Origin: Ctena decussata
Lineage: Eukaryota; Mollusca; Bivalvia; Lucinida; Lucinidae
NCBI GenBank assembly: GCA_963989385.1
Contig: OZ022511.1
Location: forward strand, 24,794,503-24,858,502
Length of the DNA: 64,000 nucleotides
Direction of reading: 5' to 3'
Shown here in pieces: positions 54,503 through 63,499 of this stretch. A program made the position numbers and the translations under genes. Each line of letters begins with the position of its first letter. Within the stretch, counting starts at the first letter, position 1. The notes under the pieces are model-generated. The model saw only the letters and a list, made by a program, of their open reading frames with translations, searched no databases and had not been told where the DNA came from.

Positions 54503-54770
54503 CAAGGCAGCGTAGCGCAATCGGTAGCGCGTTTTGACTCAAGAGCCAGAGGTCCCGGGTTCGATACTCGGTCCGGCCACATACTTTCGTTTTTCCTTTC
54601 GCTGATTCTAGAAGGGCAGTTGTCAGTTACTGGTGAAAGTATGTGCGCTTAGTACTGGTAAACCGCTTAGGAGGTCTAAGCCTGCCCAGGAATAGTGTGG
54701 TTAGGGTAACAGACCGTCCCGACATGATCATAGCTGTTTATCGTGGACAATAAAACAACAACAAAATAAT
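54503..54770 (+). mobile_element. tRNA-derived SINE, copy 1
   Basis: The tRNA-like head has A-box TAGCGCAATCGG (54513-54524) and B-box GGTTCGATACT (54558-54568), ending CCGGCCAC. The body reads GAAGGGCAGTTGTCAGTTAC, AGTATGTGCGCTTAGTACTG and TAGCTGTTTATCGTGGAC; the tail is AAAACAACAACAAAA. An intact D-arm-like GCGCAATCGGTAGCGC is visible, but the acceptor stem is poor, so it is a SINE, not a tRNA gene. Confidence 0.85.
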
Positions 54771-54952
54771 AACTACTAAAATATAGAAGACTTCTTTTTT
54801 CTTTTGCATTAAATCCCTATATAATGACAAAATATGTGATGACCAAGGACAACACGCTAGATTCTGAAAACAAACATCCTGTGGAAGCAACAAAAATACA
54901 TTGACTTGTAATCATTACCAATTACCAGTTATACTCTATACCGCAGACTTGC

Positions 54953-55212
54953 TGGGCCGCATAGTGCAGTCGGTGGTGCGTCTAACTAAAAAACAAAGGT
55001 CCCGGGTTTGATATTCAGTCCGGCCACTTACTCTCGTTTCCGCTTCCGCTGAGTCAAGAAGGGCAGCTGTCAGTTACTGGCGAAAGTTAGTGCACTTAGT
55101 AATAGTTGAGCGCTTAGGATGGCTAAGTCTTCCCAGTAATATTGTAGTTAAATCGACTGGCCGTCCTTGTAGCTGTTTACCGTGCACGTAAAACAACACA
55201 ACAACAACATAC
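54953..55212 (+). mobile_element. tRNA-derived SINE, copy 2
   Basis: The same layout as copy 1: TAGTGCAGTCGG (A-box, 54962-54973), GGTTTGATATT (B-box), CCGGCCACTTACTCTCGTTT, GAAGGGCAGCTGTCAGTTAC, TAGCTGTTTACCGTGCACG and tail AAAACAACACAACAACAAC. Same strand as copy 1, 180 bp downstream of it. Confidence 0.85.
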
Positions 55213-55214
55213 CA

Positions 55215-56242
55215 CAGGCTTAACCAGTACTTATAACTGAACTCAGTGATGACAATATACTAAAAAGAATAAGCTGAATATTTGCAGACGATCTATGGCA
55301 ATTGTTTGGGAAGGAACTATCATTTTCATTATAACCTCCTCTCAGTGGTAGTCAGCTTTTCTTCAACAGAAACAATGAGACAAACAGTCATTAAAGTTGT
55401 TTCCCCTTTTAATAATAGCCATTGTTGCGGACGGTAAGATTTTTTTCCTACCAATCTGTCACAAATGAGCCTAGTAGGACGAACTATTTCCACTATTTCC
55501 TTCTCATATCAGCAGTCATGAACCATATATCATCTTATGTGTAAGGGACTTGTAAAAGAACTTTTCCAATGTAAGATGTATTTTTTCAACATCAAGACTT
55601 GACGATCTAATAATGAACATAACTTTGTCCTAACCGAACGGCTCAGGGAATATAGCAATCAAATTCCCGTCCATCTGTCTCTGTCCGTATGTCAGTATGC
55701 CCATTAACATTTTGTTGTCCACTCTGTAACTTGAATACCCTTTGGACTATTTTCATTACACTTCACCAGTTATGTGTAGTCTATTTGCTCCAAAGCACAA
55801 ACACAGTTCTTCTTAGTTCACAAAAAAACAGGACGAAACTCCCAGTAAATCTTCTAATGTCCTAAAATTTCTTATATAACAATACATAACAGAATACGAA
55901 AATCCTTATTTCTAAATGCTTTTATGAAATATTTTTCAATAGCAGTAATACAAAAATTGACCTTTTTACTGAAGGTTATCAGATGATTGTCAGAACAACC
56001 AGAATGTAGCGTAACCTCATTGTTACTACAGTTGTGGACGTTTTTAAATGAAGAAAGTGTCTCCAAGTAAGATACCATCTCCCAAGACCACAAACCATAA
56101 ACCACAAAATACCACAAACATTGAACTACACGAGCGCTAACTTGGCAAGCCTTTCCTTTTAAAAGGAAACTTTATCTGAGCTAGAATAAGAACTCTCGTT
56201 AGGGAAATATGGAACCTCTTTTAACATCTCTCTTCTAAACAG
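55215..56242. other. DNA upstream of the glycosyltransferase exon, no exon found
   Basis: Includes a short CTGTCTCTGTCCGTATGTCAG tract near 55674, like the 9412 family. No exon for an N-terminal membrane anchor could be recognised. Ends in the acceptor ATCTCTCTTCTAAACAG. Confidence 0.5.
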
Positions 56243-56954
56243 CAAAACTGTGTGTACTTATATTAATCAAAATCACCAAGGGAACTTACATTTTGCAGGC
56301 GAAAGAACCTACTATGGAAGCCAAAGATGGCCACGGATATTATGCTGGATCATGACATCTCCTGCAAATATGATCACACGAGCTATGCACGTGAAAAGAA
56401 CATGGGGTCGTAGGTGTGACAAAATATTGTATTTTAGTTCTGAAACAGACGAGAACTTCCCAAGTATAGGACTTGACGTCGAAGAGGGAAAACACCATTT
56501 GACCGCCAAATCTCAAAAAGCGTTTCGGTATATATTTGATAAGCACTTTACGGATGCAGACTGGTTTTTGAAAGCAGACGACAATACATATGTAATACTT
56601 GAAAACCTTAAATATTTTCTCTCAAACTTCAGTACATACGAACCCCTTTATTTTGGACATCATTTCGTCCAAGGAATAGAAGGAGGATATATGAGCGGCG
56701 GGGCTGGTTATGTTCTTAGTAAAGAAGCGCTGAAACGACTGGCTATTCAGGGACACAATCACGCGATGTGCAGACAAGATGGCGGAGCAGAAGATATAGA
56801 AATCGGCAAATGTTTACATAATTTAGGAGTCAGACCGGGAAGCTCATATGACTCGAAAGGAAGAAGCCGATTTCATTGTTTTGATCCTGCCACCCACCTT
56901 CTTGGAAAATTTCCAGACTGGTACTACAACTTCGACGAACATGCGGGGTTAAAG
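56243..56954 (+). CDS. Core 1 beta-1,3-galactosyltransferase-like, catalytic exon
   Basis: About 237 residues of the glycosyltransferase family 31 C1GALT1 group, which adds galactose to O-linked GalNAc in the Golgi lumen. Counting from the GTG at 56250 as residue 1: RILCWIMTS (29-37), KRTWGRRCDKILYFSS (49-64), DADWFLKADDNTYVILENL (102-120, DXD site), LYFGHHF (133-139), GGYMSGGAGYVLSKEAL (145-161), CRQDGGAEDIEIGKCLHNLG (174-193), DSKGRSRFHCF (201-211). The DXD site reads DDN where the family usually has DDD. The exon follows TCTTCTAAACAG and has no ATG of its own. It ends at TTA AAG before GTACAG (56955), giving GLK joined to GESS of the next exon. Frame beyond 56954 to the TAA at 57020 is intron read-through. 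The N-terminal cytoplasmic/membrane exon is missing. Paralogous beta-3-glycosyltransferases are the main alternative. Confidence 0.9.
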
Positions 56955-57427
56955 GTACAGTATTGTCCGGCTGTAAAATGGGGTTTTTCCATCCGATCTA
57001 CAATGACCCCAAATATCTAAATCAGTCATATGAAATTCATGAGATGAGGCTTTCCCTTCTAAAACAAACTCAAAAAGTGAAAATCTTCTCTTCTAAAACA
57101 AACCCAAACATCTAGATCCGTCTTAAAAAACGGATCTAGATTTTTGGGATCGTTTTAAAGGGGAAATCACCCGTCTGATAACCAACGAAAAACGGTAGCC
57201 TGTATTTATATGCCATATCTAAAATGATTTTACTCCTGAAGTTTATATTTGATATCTCAGTTGTTTCCGTAATAGCCTCTTCCGTCTTTGAATATCGGGG
57301 GTTTCACGATTTAGCTTCCTTAAGCAAATTACATGTAGTTGCTTAACGTATCTGCGAACAGCGACTACTCAGAACCACTCTCATTGTTAAATCGTGCAGT
57401 CGTGTATCAGTAGCCAAAGATCTGGGT

Positions 57428-57569
57428 CCGAGGTTATTAATCTTGAGTATAATATCAAAACTCAAAATAAAGCACACTGATTGGCTGCTTCCGAGCATGT
57501 GCTCGGAAACAGCCAATCAGTGTGCTTTATTTTGAGTTTGAGAATGTACTCAAATTTTATAACCTCCGG
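57428..57569. mobile_element. Palindromic MITE with CAGCCAATCAG arms
   Basis: CTCAAAATAAAGCACACTGA, TTGGCTGCTTCCGAGCA meets its inverse TGTGCTCGGAAACAGCCAAT, CAGTGTGCTTTATTTTGAG. The outer arms CCGAGGTTATTAATCTTGAG and ATAACCTCCGG complete about 70-bp arms. It lies in the glycosyltransferase intron. Confidence 0.85.
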
Positions 57570-57760
57570 GCCAGATCAGACTATGCAGATGAGCAGACTG
57601 GTCCGACGCTTTGTTGTTTTTATTTCAACAAATGCATGTAGATATAGATAATTAATTCATTCGTTTCAATACTTTTCGTTTTAAACTTTTCAATGCATAA
57701 CCGTACAAAAGACACAAATGGAGCGACACAAGTATATACGTATAAAGTACTTCTTCCTAA

Positions 57761-58920
57761 TGCCCCAGTCACACACACACATTACGGATTGGGCGGATAG
57801 TTGCGGACTTTAAATCCACACAATTTGTGGGCGTGGTCTCTCTCCATATCGAATCCGTATCGTATCCGTTTCGTATCCGCAGGGTCCGCAGGATATGCCA
57901 CCAAATTTTGAAAAGTTTAAATATTCAGGCGCGGACGAGTTAACCATAATGATCCGTAACTGAAGGCATTTATCCGCATAAATGCGTATCTAATCCGTAT
58001 CTAATCCGTATCTAATCCGTATTTCGACCTATCGTTCCGCGGTCCACCCAAATTTTGTGGACAAATACGGTTTCATGCGGATTGTTACGGTTAGTTATGG
58101 GTCTCGTTCTGTGTATTGTTACGGATGAATGCCCCAGCCAGATTAGTTGTTCGCAATTATCCTAACCAATACGTATCTGTCAGTATTGAAGTGTAAGTTA
58201 TCCGTATAGAAACGTATCTGAAGGTAAAAGTCCGTAAAAAAACTCCGAACGAGACCCGTAACTATCCGTAATTGAAGGTAACGATCTGCGCGAAACTGTA
58301 TCAGTCCACAACTTGGGGTTGGGCTGCGGAATGATAGGTTTATATACGGATAAGATACGGATAAGATACGGATTAGATACGGATTATATATGGATAAATG
58401 CGAATGAATGCCTTCAGTTACCTTTTGTTACGGATCAATACGGTTTACTCGTCCGCGCCTGAATTTTGAAAATTTTCAAAATTTGGAATCGGATCCTGCG
58501 GACCCTATGGATACGATACGGACAGTTACAGACTCTGCGGATGCGATACGGACATTTACGAATAACGCCAGATACGGATGGGCCATCTGCAGATGCGATA
58601 CGGACCATTACGAATAAAACCGGACATATACGAACGGGCCATCCGTAGCATCAACAACATCTTTCCGCATCTAGAAGTAACAGAAGGTAATGGAAAGTAA
58701 GTAGTACGTATACATTCGTATCATCCCTCATCGTATTGATTCAAAGGGAAAATATCTGACCGCCGACATTCGCATTTATCCTTAATCATACGCATCTATA
58801 GGTAACTGTATCCGTAAATTAATCAAGAAAATAAGCCACGCCCACAAATTCTGCAGATTATTGTGGATTTTTATCCACAACTATCCGCCAAGTCCGTAAT
58901 GTGTGTGATTGACTGGGGCA
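57761..58920. mobile_element. 1.16-kb inverted-repeat element rich in TAATCCGTATC
   Basis: TGCCCCAGTCACACACACAC at the left and GTGTGTGATTGACTGGGGCA at the right. Next inward, ATTACGGATTGGGCGGATAG is mirrored by CTATCCGCCAAGTCCGTAAT, and GTGGGCGTGG by CCACGCCCAC. The inner part holds many short GATACGGAT or ATCCGTATC units, forward in one half and inverted in the other. Short frames at 58408-58648 are repeat translation. Confidence 0.85.
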
Positions 58921-59937
58921 TAACTGTTCCGAGCTTATAAATATCATAGCGATAGTTTGTCAAAACAAAATAAAGGACCTATGACAGTTGTAATGTTAAT
59001 TTGCCTATAAAATTAGTCAAAATTATATTTTTTATATACCCAAGAATTTCTCGTGAAATTTGTTGCTCTCAACTTCCCCTAACTGGCTATGAATTTAATT
59101 TCTGATTTTGTAGCACACAGACTTCAATTTTGGGGAAAAAAAGGCCAGATTTTATAATTAAACGTAATGGAAACAGGAAAAGTTTTTTAAAGATACCCCC
59201 CCCTTGCCTCTGCTAGCCACTTTGCATGTATGTTTGTACTATCATAAGACACATTATATGTGAGTGGCTTGCTGACGCACCGGGGGGGGGGGGATATAAT
59301 CTACAGCTGAAAAAATGGGTGGGGTACTTACACCCTTTATATCTAAAAATAGGCTTAAGTCCTTAATATTGAAAACATATTGCATAACATCAGCAACAGT
59401 AGTGTCTACGTCAATTTTAGCATAGTTACCGATCAAAATTTCGATATATTAGAAAAACCAAAAAAATGACTTATTTTCAGAGACTGAAAACTTCATGTAG
59501 CCCTCTTGATAAAACCGGTTTAAGTTAGTCTAGAGGCATGATAATTTTTCAAAATCACTATTAAAGCGTCCTTGTAGTACACAAGTCTACATATTAATGC
59601 CAAATATTTCGAATTTTGCTGCCTTAGGAAGGTGCAATAATTTGTCGAAAAATAGGCAAATATGCATTGATACTGTCAGAGGTCCTTTTGCATCACTGTA
59701 CATTTTCCATAGAGCTAATGCAAAACCGTTATGTTTACAGAAACCAGAAAGCAAAACAGAAGCATTCCTTTCTTGTATACCTCTTAAAAATAAGTTGATT
59801 TAGCATTATGTCTATGGGAAAATATATGGTGATGCAAAACTTTTTTTATTTATTTTATAAAAAATATGCAATGTCCTTTTGTTTCGAAAACTGATAATTT
59901 TATTATCTTATAAATATCTAGTAACATATTTTTACAG
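58921..59937. other. 3' part of the glycosyltransferase intron, nothing else recognised
   Basis: AT-rich, with a G run at 59282-59292. It ends in the acceptor AACATATTTTTACAG at 59937. Confidence 0.6.
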
Positions 59938-60069
59938 GGTGAGAGCTCCATGAGTGATTTCCCAGTGTCTTTTCACTACATAAAGCCTGATGACATGTAT
60001 GTGCTGCATTATTTTATCTACAAGTTCAGACTGTACACAGAAAGAATAGATGGTCAACCGGTGAGTTGA
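59938..60069 (+). CDS. Core 1 beta-1,3-galactosyltransferase-like, C-terminal exon
   Basis: Codes GESSMSDFPVSFHYIKPDDM, then YVLHYFIYKFRLYTERIDGQ, P. This is the conserved end of the C1GALT1 family (S-D-x-x-VSFHY-x-x-P-x-x-MY-x-L-x-Y-x-I-Y). It starts GGT GAG after TTTTTACAG and joins in phase 0 to GLK at 56954. It was missed as an open frame because it is only 41 codons. After CAA CCG the sequence reads GTGAGTTGA: either two more codons (VS) and stop at 60069, or a consensus donor GTGAGT at 60061 leading to another exon. The coordinates assume the stop. Together with 56243-56954 this gives a complete catalytic domain without its membrane anchor. Confidence 0.9.
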   Translation, partial: GESSMSDFPVSFHYIKPDDMYVLHYFIYKFRLYTERIDGQPVS

Positions 60070-60639
60070 CAAGTTTGTGCAGTTTTGCTAGTCACTCTTT
60101 GGAAAGGAGCTGAACAGAGCATTGTACCAATAGCTTTTATTAACAGCTTAAAGCTGACGCGTGCAGTTTTGCTAGTTTCATAAGGCGGGCACCACCGCAG
60201 GCGATCAATGACACTGCAATCACCGCCCGCCACCCTGATACCATTTTTCATGCTGAGTGCAGATTTTCAGAGCTGATCACGGGAAGGACAAAAGGACATA
60301 TGCCGCCTACTGGGACGATATGCTTGATCCAATAGTCAGCTTCTATTGTGTATAGTTCTCTTTTTGTGTCTTAAACGATTCCAAGTTCGTTTAATCAAAT
60401 TTCTTTTCGTTTTTTTTTTTGTTTTTTTTTTTAATCAGTTGACACACATATATATATGTACATGCATAAGATTAGAACTGAAGCTGCATGAATGCTTAAA
60501 GAGTTATTTTGCTTTCTTATTTTTCATTTAAACATAAATAATCGTGCGACCTTCATATTTAGTATGTAAGTAAACACATTATTTAACGAGGACTTCTGCA
60601 TGCGTATTTAAGCTTATTTTATATGAGACTTAATACATA
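60070..60639. other. DNA 3' of the glycosyltransferase, nothing recognised
   Basis: Contains a short duplication around GTGCAGTTTTGCTAGT (about 60077 and 60161) and T-rich tracts at 60400-60432. If the donor at 60061 is used, a further exon might lie downstream, but none was recognised. Confidence 0.5.
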
Positions 60640-60877
60640 TGAGCCGCGACGCGAGAAAACCAACAAAGTGGTTGTCCACCCAGCGCAGACTTAGTTCATC
60701 CTGGCTATCCGCCAAATCCTTTCAGTCTCTCCGCTAAGCGCTTAAAGGGTAGATAAGGGACTAAGCTACCTCCATGCGGACAGCGGAGACTCTGATCAGA
60801 CTGGGCGGATGCCCAGGCTGATCTGAGTCTGCGCTGGGCGCACAACCACTTTGTTGGTTTTCTCGTGTCTCGGCTCA
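60640..60877. mobile_element. MITE family A, copy 9
   Basis: TGAGCCGCGACGCGAGAAAAC to TTTTCTCGTGTCTCGGCTCA; arms with GACTTAGTTCATCCTGGCTA and GGATGCCCAGGCTGATCTG. The left arm has drifted more than the right. Confidence 0.92.
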
Positions 60878-61049
60878 TATGTAAATTTTTACACTGAATA
60901 AAATAGTAAACAAAGAAACTGTGCAACATAAAGGATGAAAAAAAAAAGAATCATGAATAAACCTTACGCACTGGTAGATATCTCAGATGCCAGGGTTCAG
61001 CATGCAACAGAAATACCTCAGTTGCCAACTATATCGAAAGGAAACATTT

Positions 61050-61180
61050 TGTTTCCAAATTTGCACCCGGGTGCTTTTTCTTAAAACACCGTTCACGTGG
61101 CCACAAATACACCCAGGGTGCAAATTTGCACCCCGGGTGTATTTTTGCACCCGGGTGCAAAAAGTGCAAATGAACACGGC
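61050..61180. repeat. Cluster of TTTGCACCCGGGTGCAAA palindromes
   Basis: TTGCACCCGGGTGC at about 61070, TGCACCCCGGGTGTA at about 61127 and TTGCACCCGGGTGCAA at 61145-61160, plus an imperfect CACCCAGGGTGCAAATTTGC. Frames on both strands here are mirror translations of the palindromes. Confidence 0.8.
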
Positions 61181-61285
61181 TTAAGTCTCCCTAGTTCGTC
61201 GAAGCACAAATCATTAAAGCGAAATGATGAATTCGATCCTATGCCTTACATTGTATTTCACCATCTAGTAGTATTTCAATTCTCA

Positions 61286-61365
61286 TATCGACGTTGCCCC
61301 CGCACCTCAGCGGAACGAATCCATAGCCGCAGTAACGGGGCGCCGAGCGTCCGTCCATGTCCATT
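61286..61365 (-). repeat. Dispersed repeat, inverse of 41255-41350
   Basis: CGTTGCCCCCGCACCTCAGC, GGAACGAATCCATAGCCGCA and GTAACGGGGCGCCGAGCGTC are the reverse complement of the 41255 copy with few differences. Confidence 0.75.
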
Positions 61366-61758
61366 TTACCATCTATCAAACCCCTGTACCTTTATGTTCA
61401 CCATAAATGAAAAGTTTATAGTATCAAAAGTAGGTCATTTTAGTTGCCAACTAAAATGAACCCAATATTTTTTCGATACTTTTATGAGAAAATCATGGGC
61501 ATTTTAATTATTTTTATGAATTGAAAACAACTAAACTGTTCATATTTTAGGGCAGCCACTGTCATGATTTTAGGTGTCCCAATTTTACAAGTTTTATGGT
61601 AATGTTATATCTGTGTTGGCGGTTATGGAAAGAACAGAAAAAAAACCCGAAAAATAGGAAGACAAAAGAGGTGAAAAAAGAATAGGACATATATTCCAAT
61701 CTGCGTTTTCAAACTTTCTCTTAGTAATACACTAATTCGACTGCCACAGGATTCCCAT

Positions 61759-61996
61759 TGAGCCACGACGTGAGAAAACCAACAATGTGGTTGTGCGCCC
61801 AGCGCAGACTCAGATCAGCCTGGGCATCCGCCCAGTCTGATCAGAGTCTTCGCTGTCCGCATGGAGGTAGCTTAGTCCCTTAGCTATCCTTTAAGCGCTT
61901 AACGAAGGGTCTGATCAGGCTGGGTAGATGTCCAGAGTGATCTGAGTCTGAGCTGGGTGCACAACCACATTGTTGGTTTTGTCGCGTCGTGGCTCA
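61759..61996. mobile_element. MITE family A, copy 10
   Basis: TGAGCCACGACGTGAGAAAAC to TTTTGTCGCGTCGTGGCTCA. The terminal change (ACGACG for GCGACA) is present on both arms. The arms are swapped relative to most copies: the GCGGACAGCGAAGAC side is on the left. Confidence 0.92.
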
Positions 61997-62214
61997 TGTA
62001 TAACATGCATGTAACCATCTTATGCTACTTACAGAGTAGATTCCCTTAAGTGTGGCGAATCAGGTACTACAACAACAGATGCTAAAAATAATAATAAAAT
62101 AAACATATCCGGACCTGTAAAGTCCTAAGAAAGAAGCTGTAGTTGAAAATACCAGTAATCACCAATCATCTGTTAAATTATGCTATGTATGTTTATAAAA
62201 TATGCCATAAAGTT

Positions 62215-62612
62215 ATCGGCATTCTAAATTCCAGAAAAATCTATACATATTAAGACAGATACGGCATTCTGAATACCAGAAAAAATCTACATTTTGGCAC
62301 AGATACCGCATTTTATATACCAGAAAAAATCTGCATATTGAGACAGATACGGCACTTCTGAATACCAGAAAAAATCTACATTTTGGGACAGATACCGCAT
62401 TCTATATACTAGAAAAATCTACACATATTGGGACAGACACGGATTCTGAATACCAGAAAACATATACTTATAAAGACAGATACGGCATTCTGAATGCCAG
62501 AAAAATCTACATATTGGGACAGATACCGCATTCTGAATACCAGAAGAATCTATACATATTGGGACAAATACGGCATTCTGAGAACCGGAAAAAATATAAA
62601 CTAGGACAGATA
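62215..62612. repeat. 43-bp tandem repeat, about 9 units
   Basis: The unit GACAGATACCGCATTCTGAA plus TACCAGAAAAAATCTACAT recurs about every 43 bp, from about 62220 to 62610. The frame at 62514-62729 is repeat-derived. Confidence 0.9.
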
Positions 62613-62690
62613 GGTCTGAACAGATGCGCAGACCGAGATCAGATTGCGCCTGGCAGTCTGATCAGGGTCTGTACTGTTTTCCATTCCCTC
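62613..62690. repeat. Small hairpin family C
   Basis: CAGATGCGCAGACCGAGATC, AGATTGCGCCTGGCAGTCTG and ATCAGGGTCTGTACTGTTTTC; the outer arm is decayed. Confidence 0.6.
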
Positions 62691-62769
62691 TGCATCTTTT
62701 GGATACATTGTTGTATTGAAAGAAAATAGCAATTAACTATTTGATTTTAGGACTGTAACGGTAATAATT

Positions 62770-63073
62770 TGAGCCGCGACACGACAAAAACCATGTGGTT
62801 GTGCGCCCATCGTAGACTCAGATCAGCCTGGGCATCCACCCAGTCTGATCAGACTATTCGCTAAGCGCTTAAAGAGTAGCTAAGGGTCAAATCCAACACA
62901 TTGGCATGTGCGAACAGCGAAGACTCATATCAGCCTGGGCATCTGCTCAGTCTGATCAGAGTATTCGCTGTCCGCATGGAAGCTACCCTTTAAGCGCAAG
63001 GCGAATTCTAGGGAGACGCCCAGGCTGATCTGAGTCTTTGCTGGGCACACATGCCACTTTGTGTCACGACTCA
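62770..63073. mobile_element. MITE family A, copy 11, composite
   Basis: TGAGCCGCGACACGACAAAAA to TTGTGTCACGACTCA, but about 304 bp instead of about 238. The left half contains CAGATCAGCCTGGGCATCC and a second forward CATATCAGCCTGGGCATCTG follows at about 62928, so an extra arm has been added or two copies recombined. Confidence 0.85.
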
Positions 63074-63170
63074 ATTCTGTATCTGAAGAAGGAAGGCCAA
63101 CCTTGTTGGGCTTGTCGGCATATGAAGTAAACCTTTTTTTCTGCCAGTTCTCACGACTATGTTCCCCAAG

Positions 63171-63499
63171 ACACAAGGTATAAACCAGTCCGCCAATTTT
63201 CGCTTCCTGCAAAGACTGTCCGTCATATTTGGCTTCCGCCGAGACTGTCCGCAAACTCTTGCTTCCTGACTACTGTCCTCGAAAATGGCTTCCTGCCGAG
63301 AATGTCCGCGTGACTGCTTCCTGCCGAGAGCCTCGGCAGGAAGCAGAATCACGCGGACAGTCTCTGCAGGAAGCCATTTATCATGTACAGAAGTCTCGGC
63401 AGGAAGCCAGATTTGGCGGACAGTCTCGGTGGAAGCCAAATATGACGGACAGTCTCTGCAGGAAGCGAAAATTGGCGGACTGGCTTATACCTTGTGCAA
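63171..63499. mobile_element. Foldback palindrome built from GCTTCCTGCAGAGACTGTCC units, copy 2
   Basis: Centre near 63333 (CCGAGAGCCTCGGCAGG). The arms hold GGCTTCCTGCCGAGAATGTC-type units and end CACAAGGTATAAACCAGTCC / GGACTGGCTTATACCTTGTG. It shares units and order with 17335-17676. The frames at 63071-63439, 63229-63717 and others are repeat translation. Confidence 0.88.

Noticed and set aside
54503..54580. Functional tRNA gene
   Set aside because: A and B boxes are present, but the acceptor stem does not pair and a SINE body and tail follow, so it is a SINE head.
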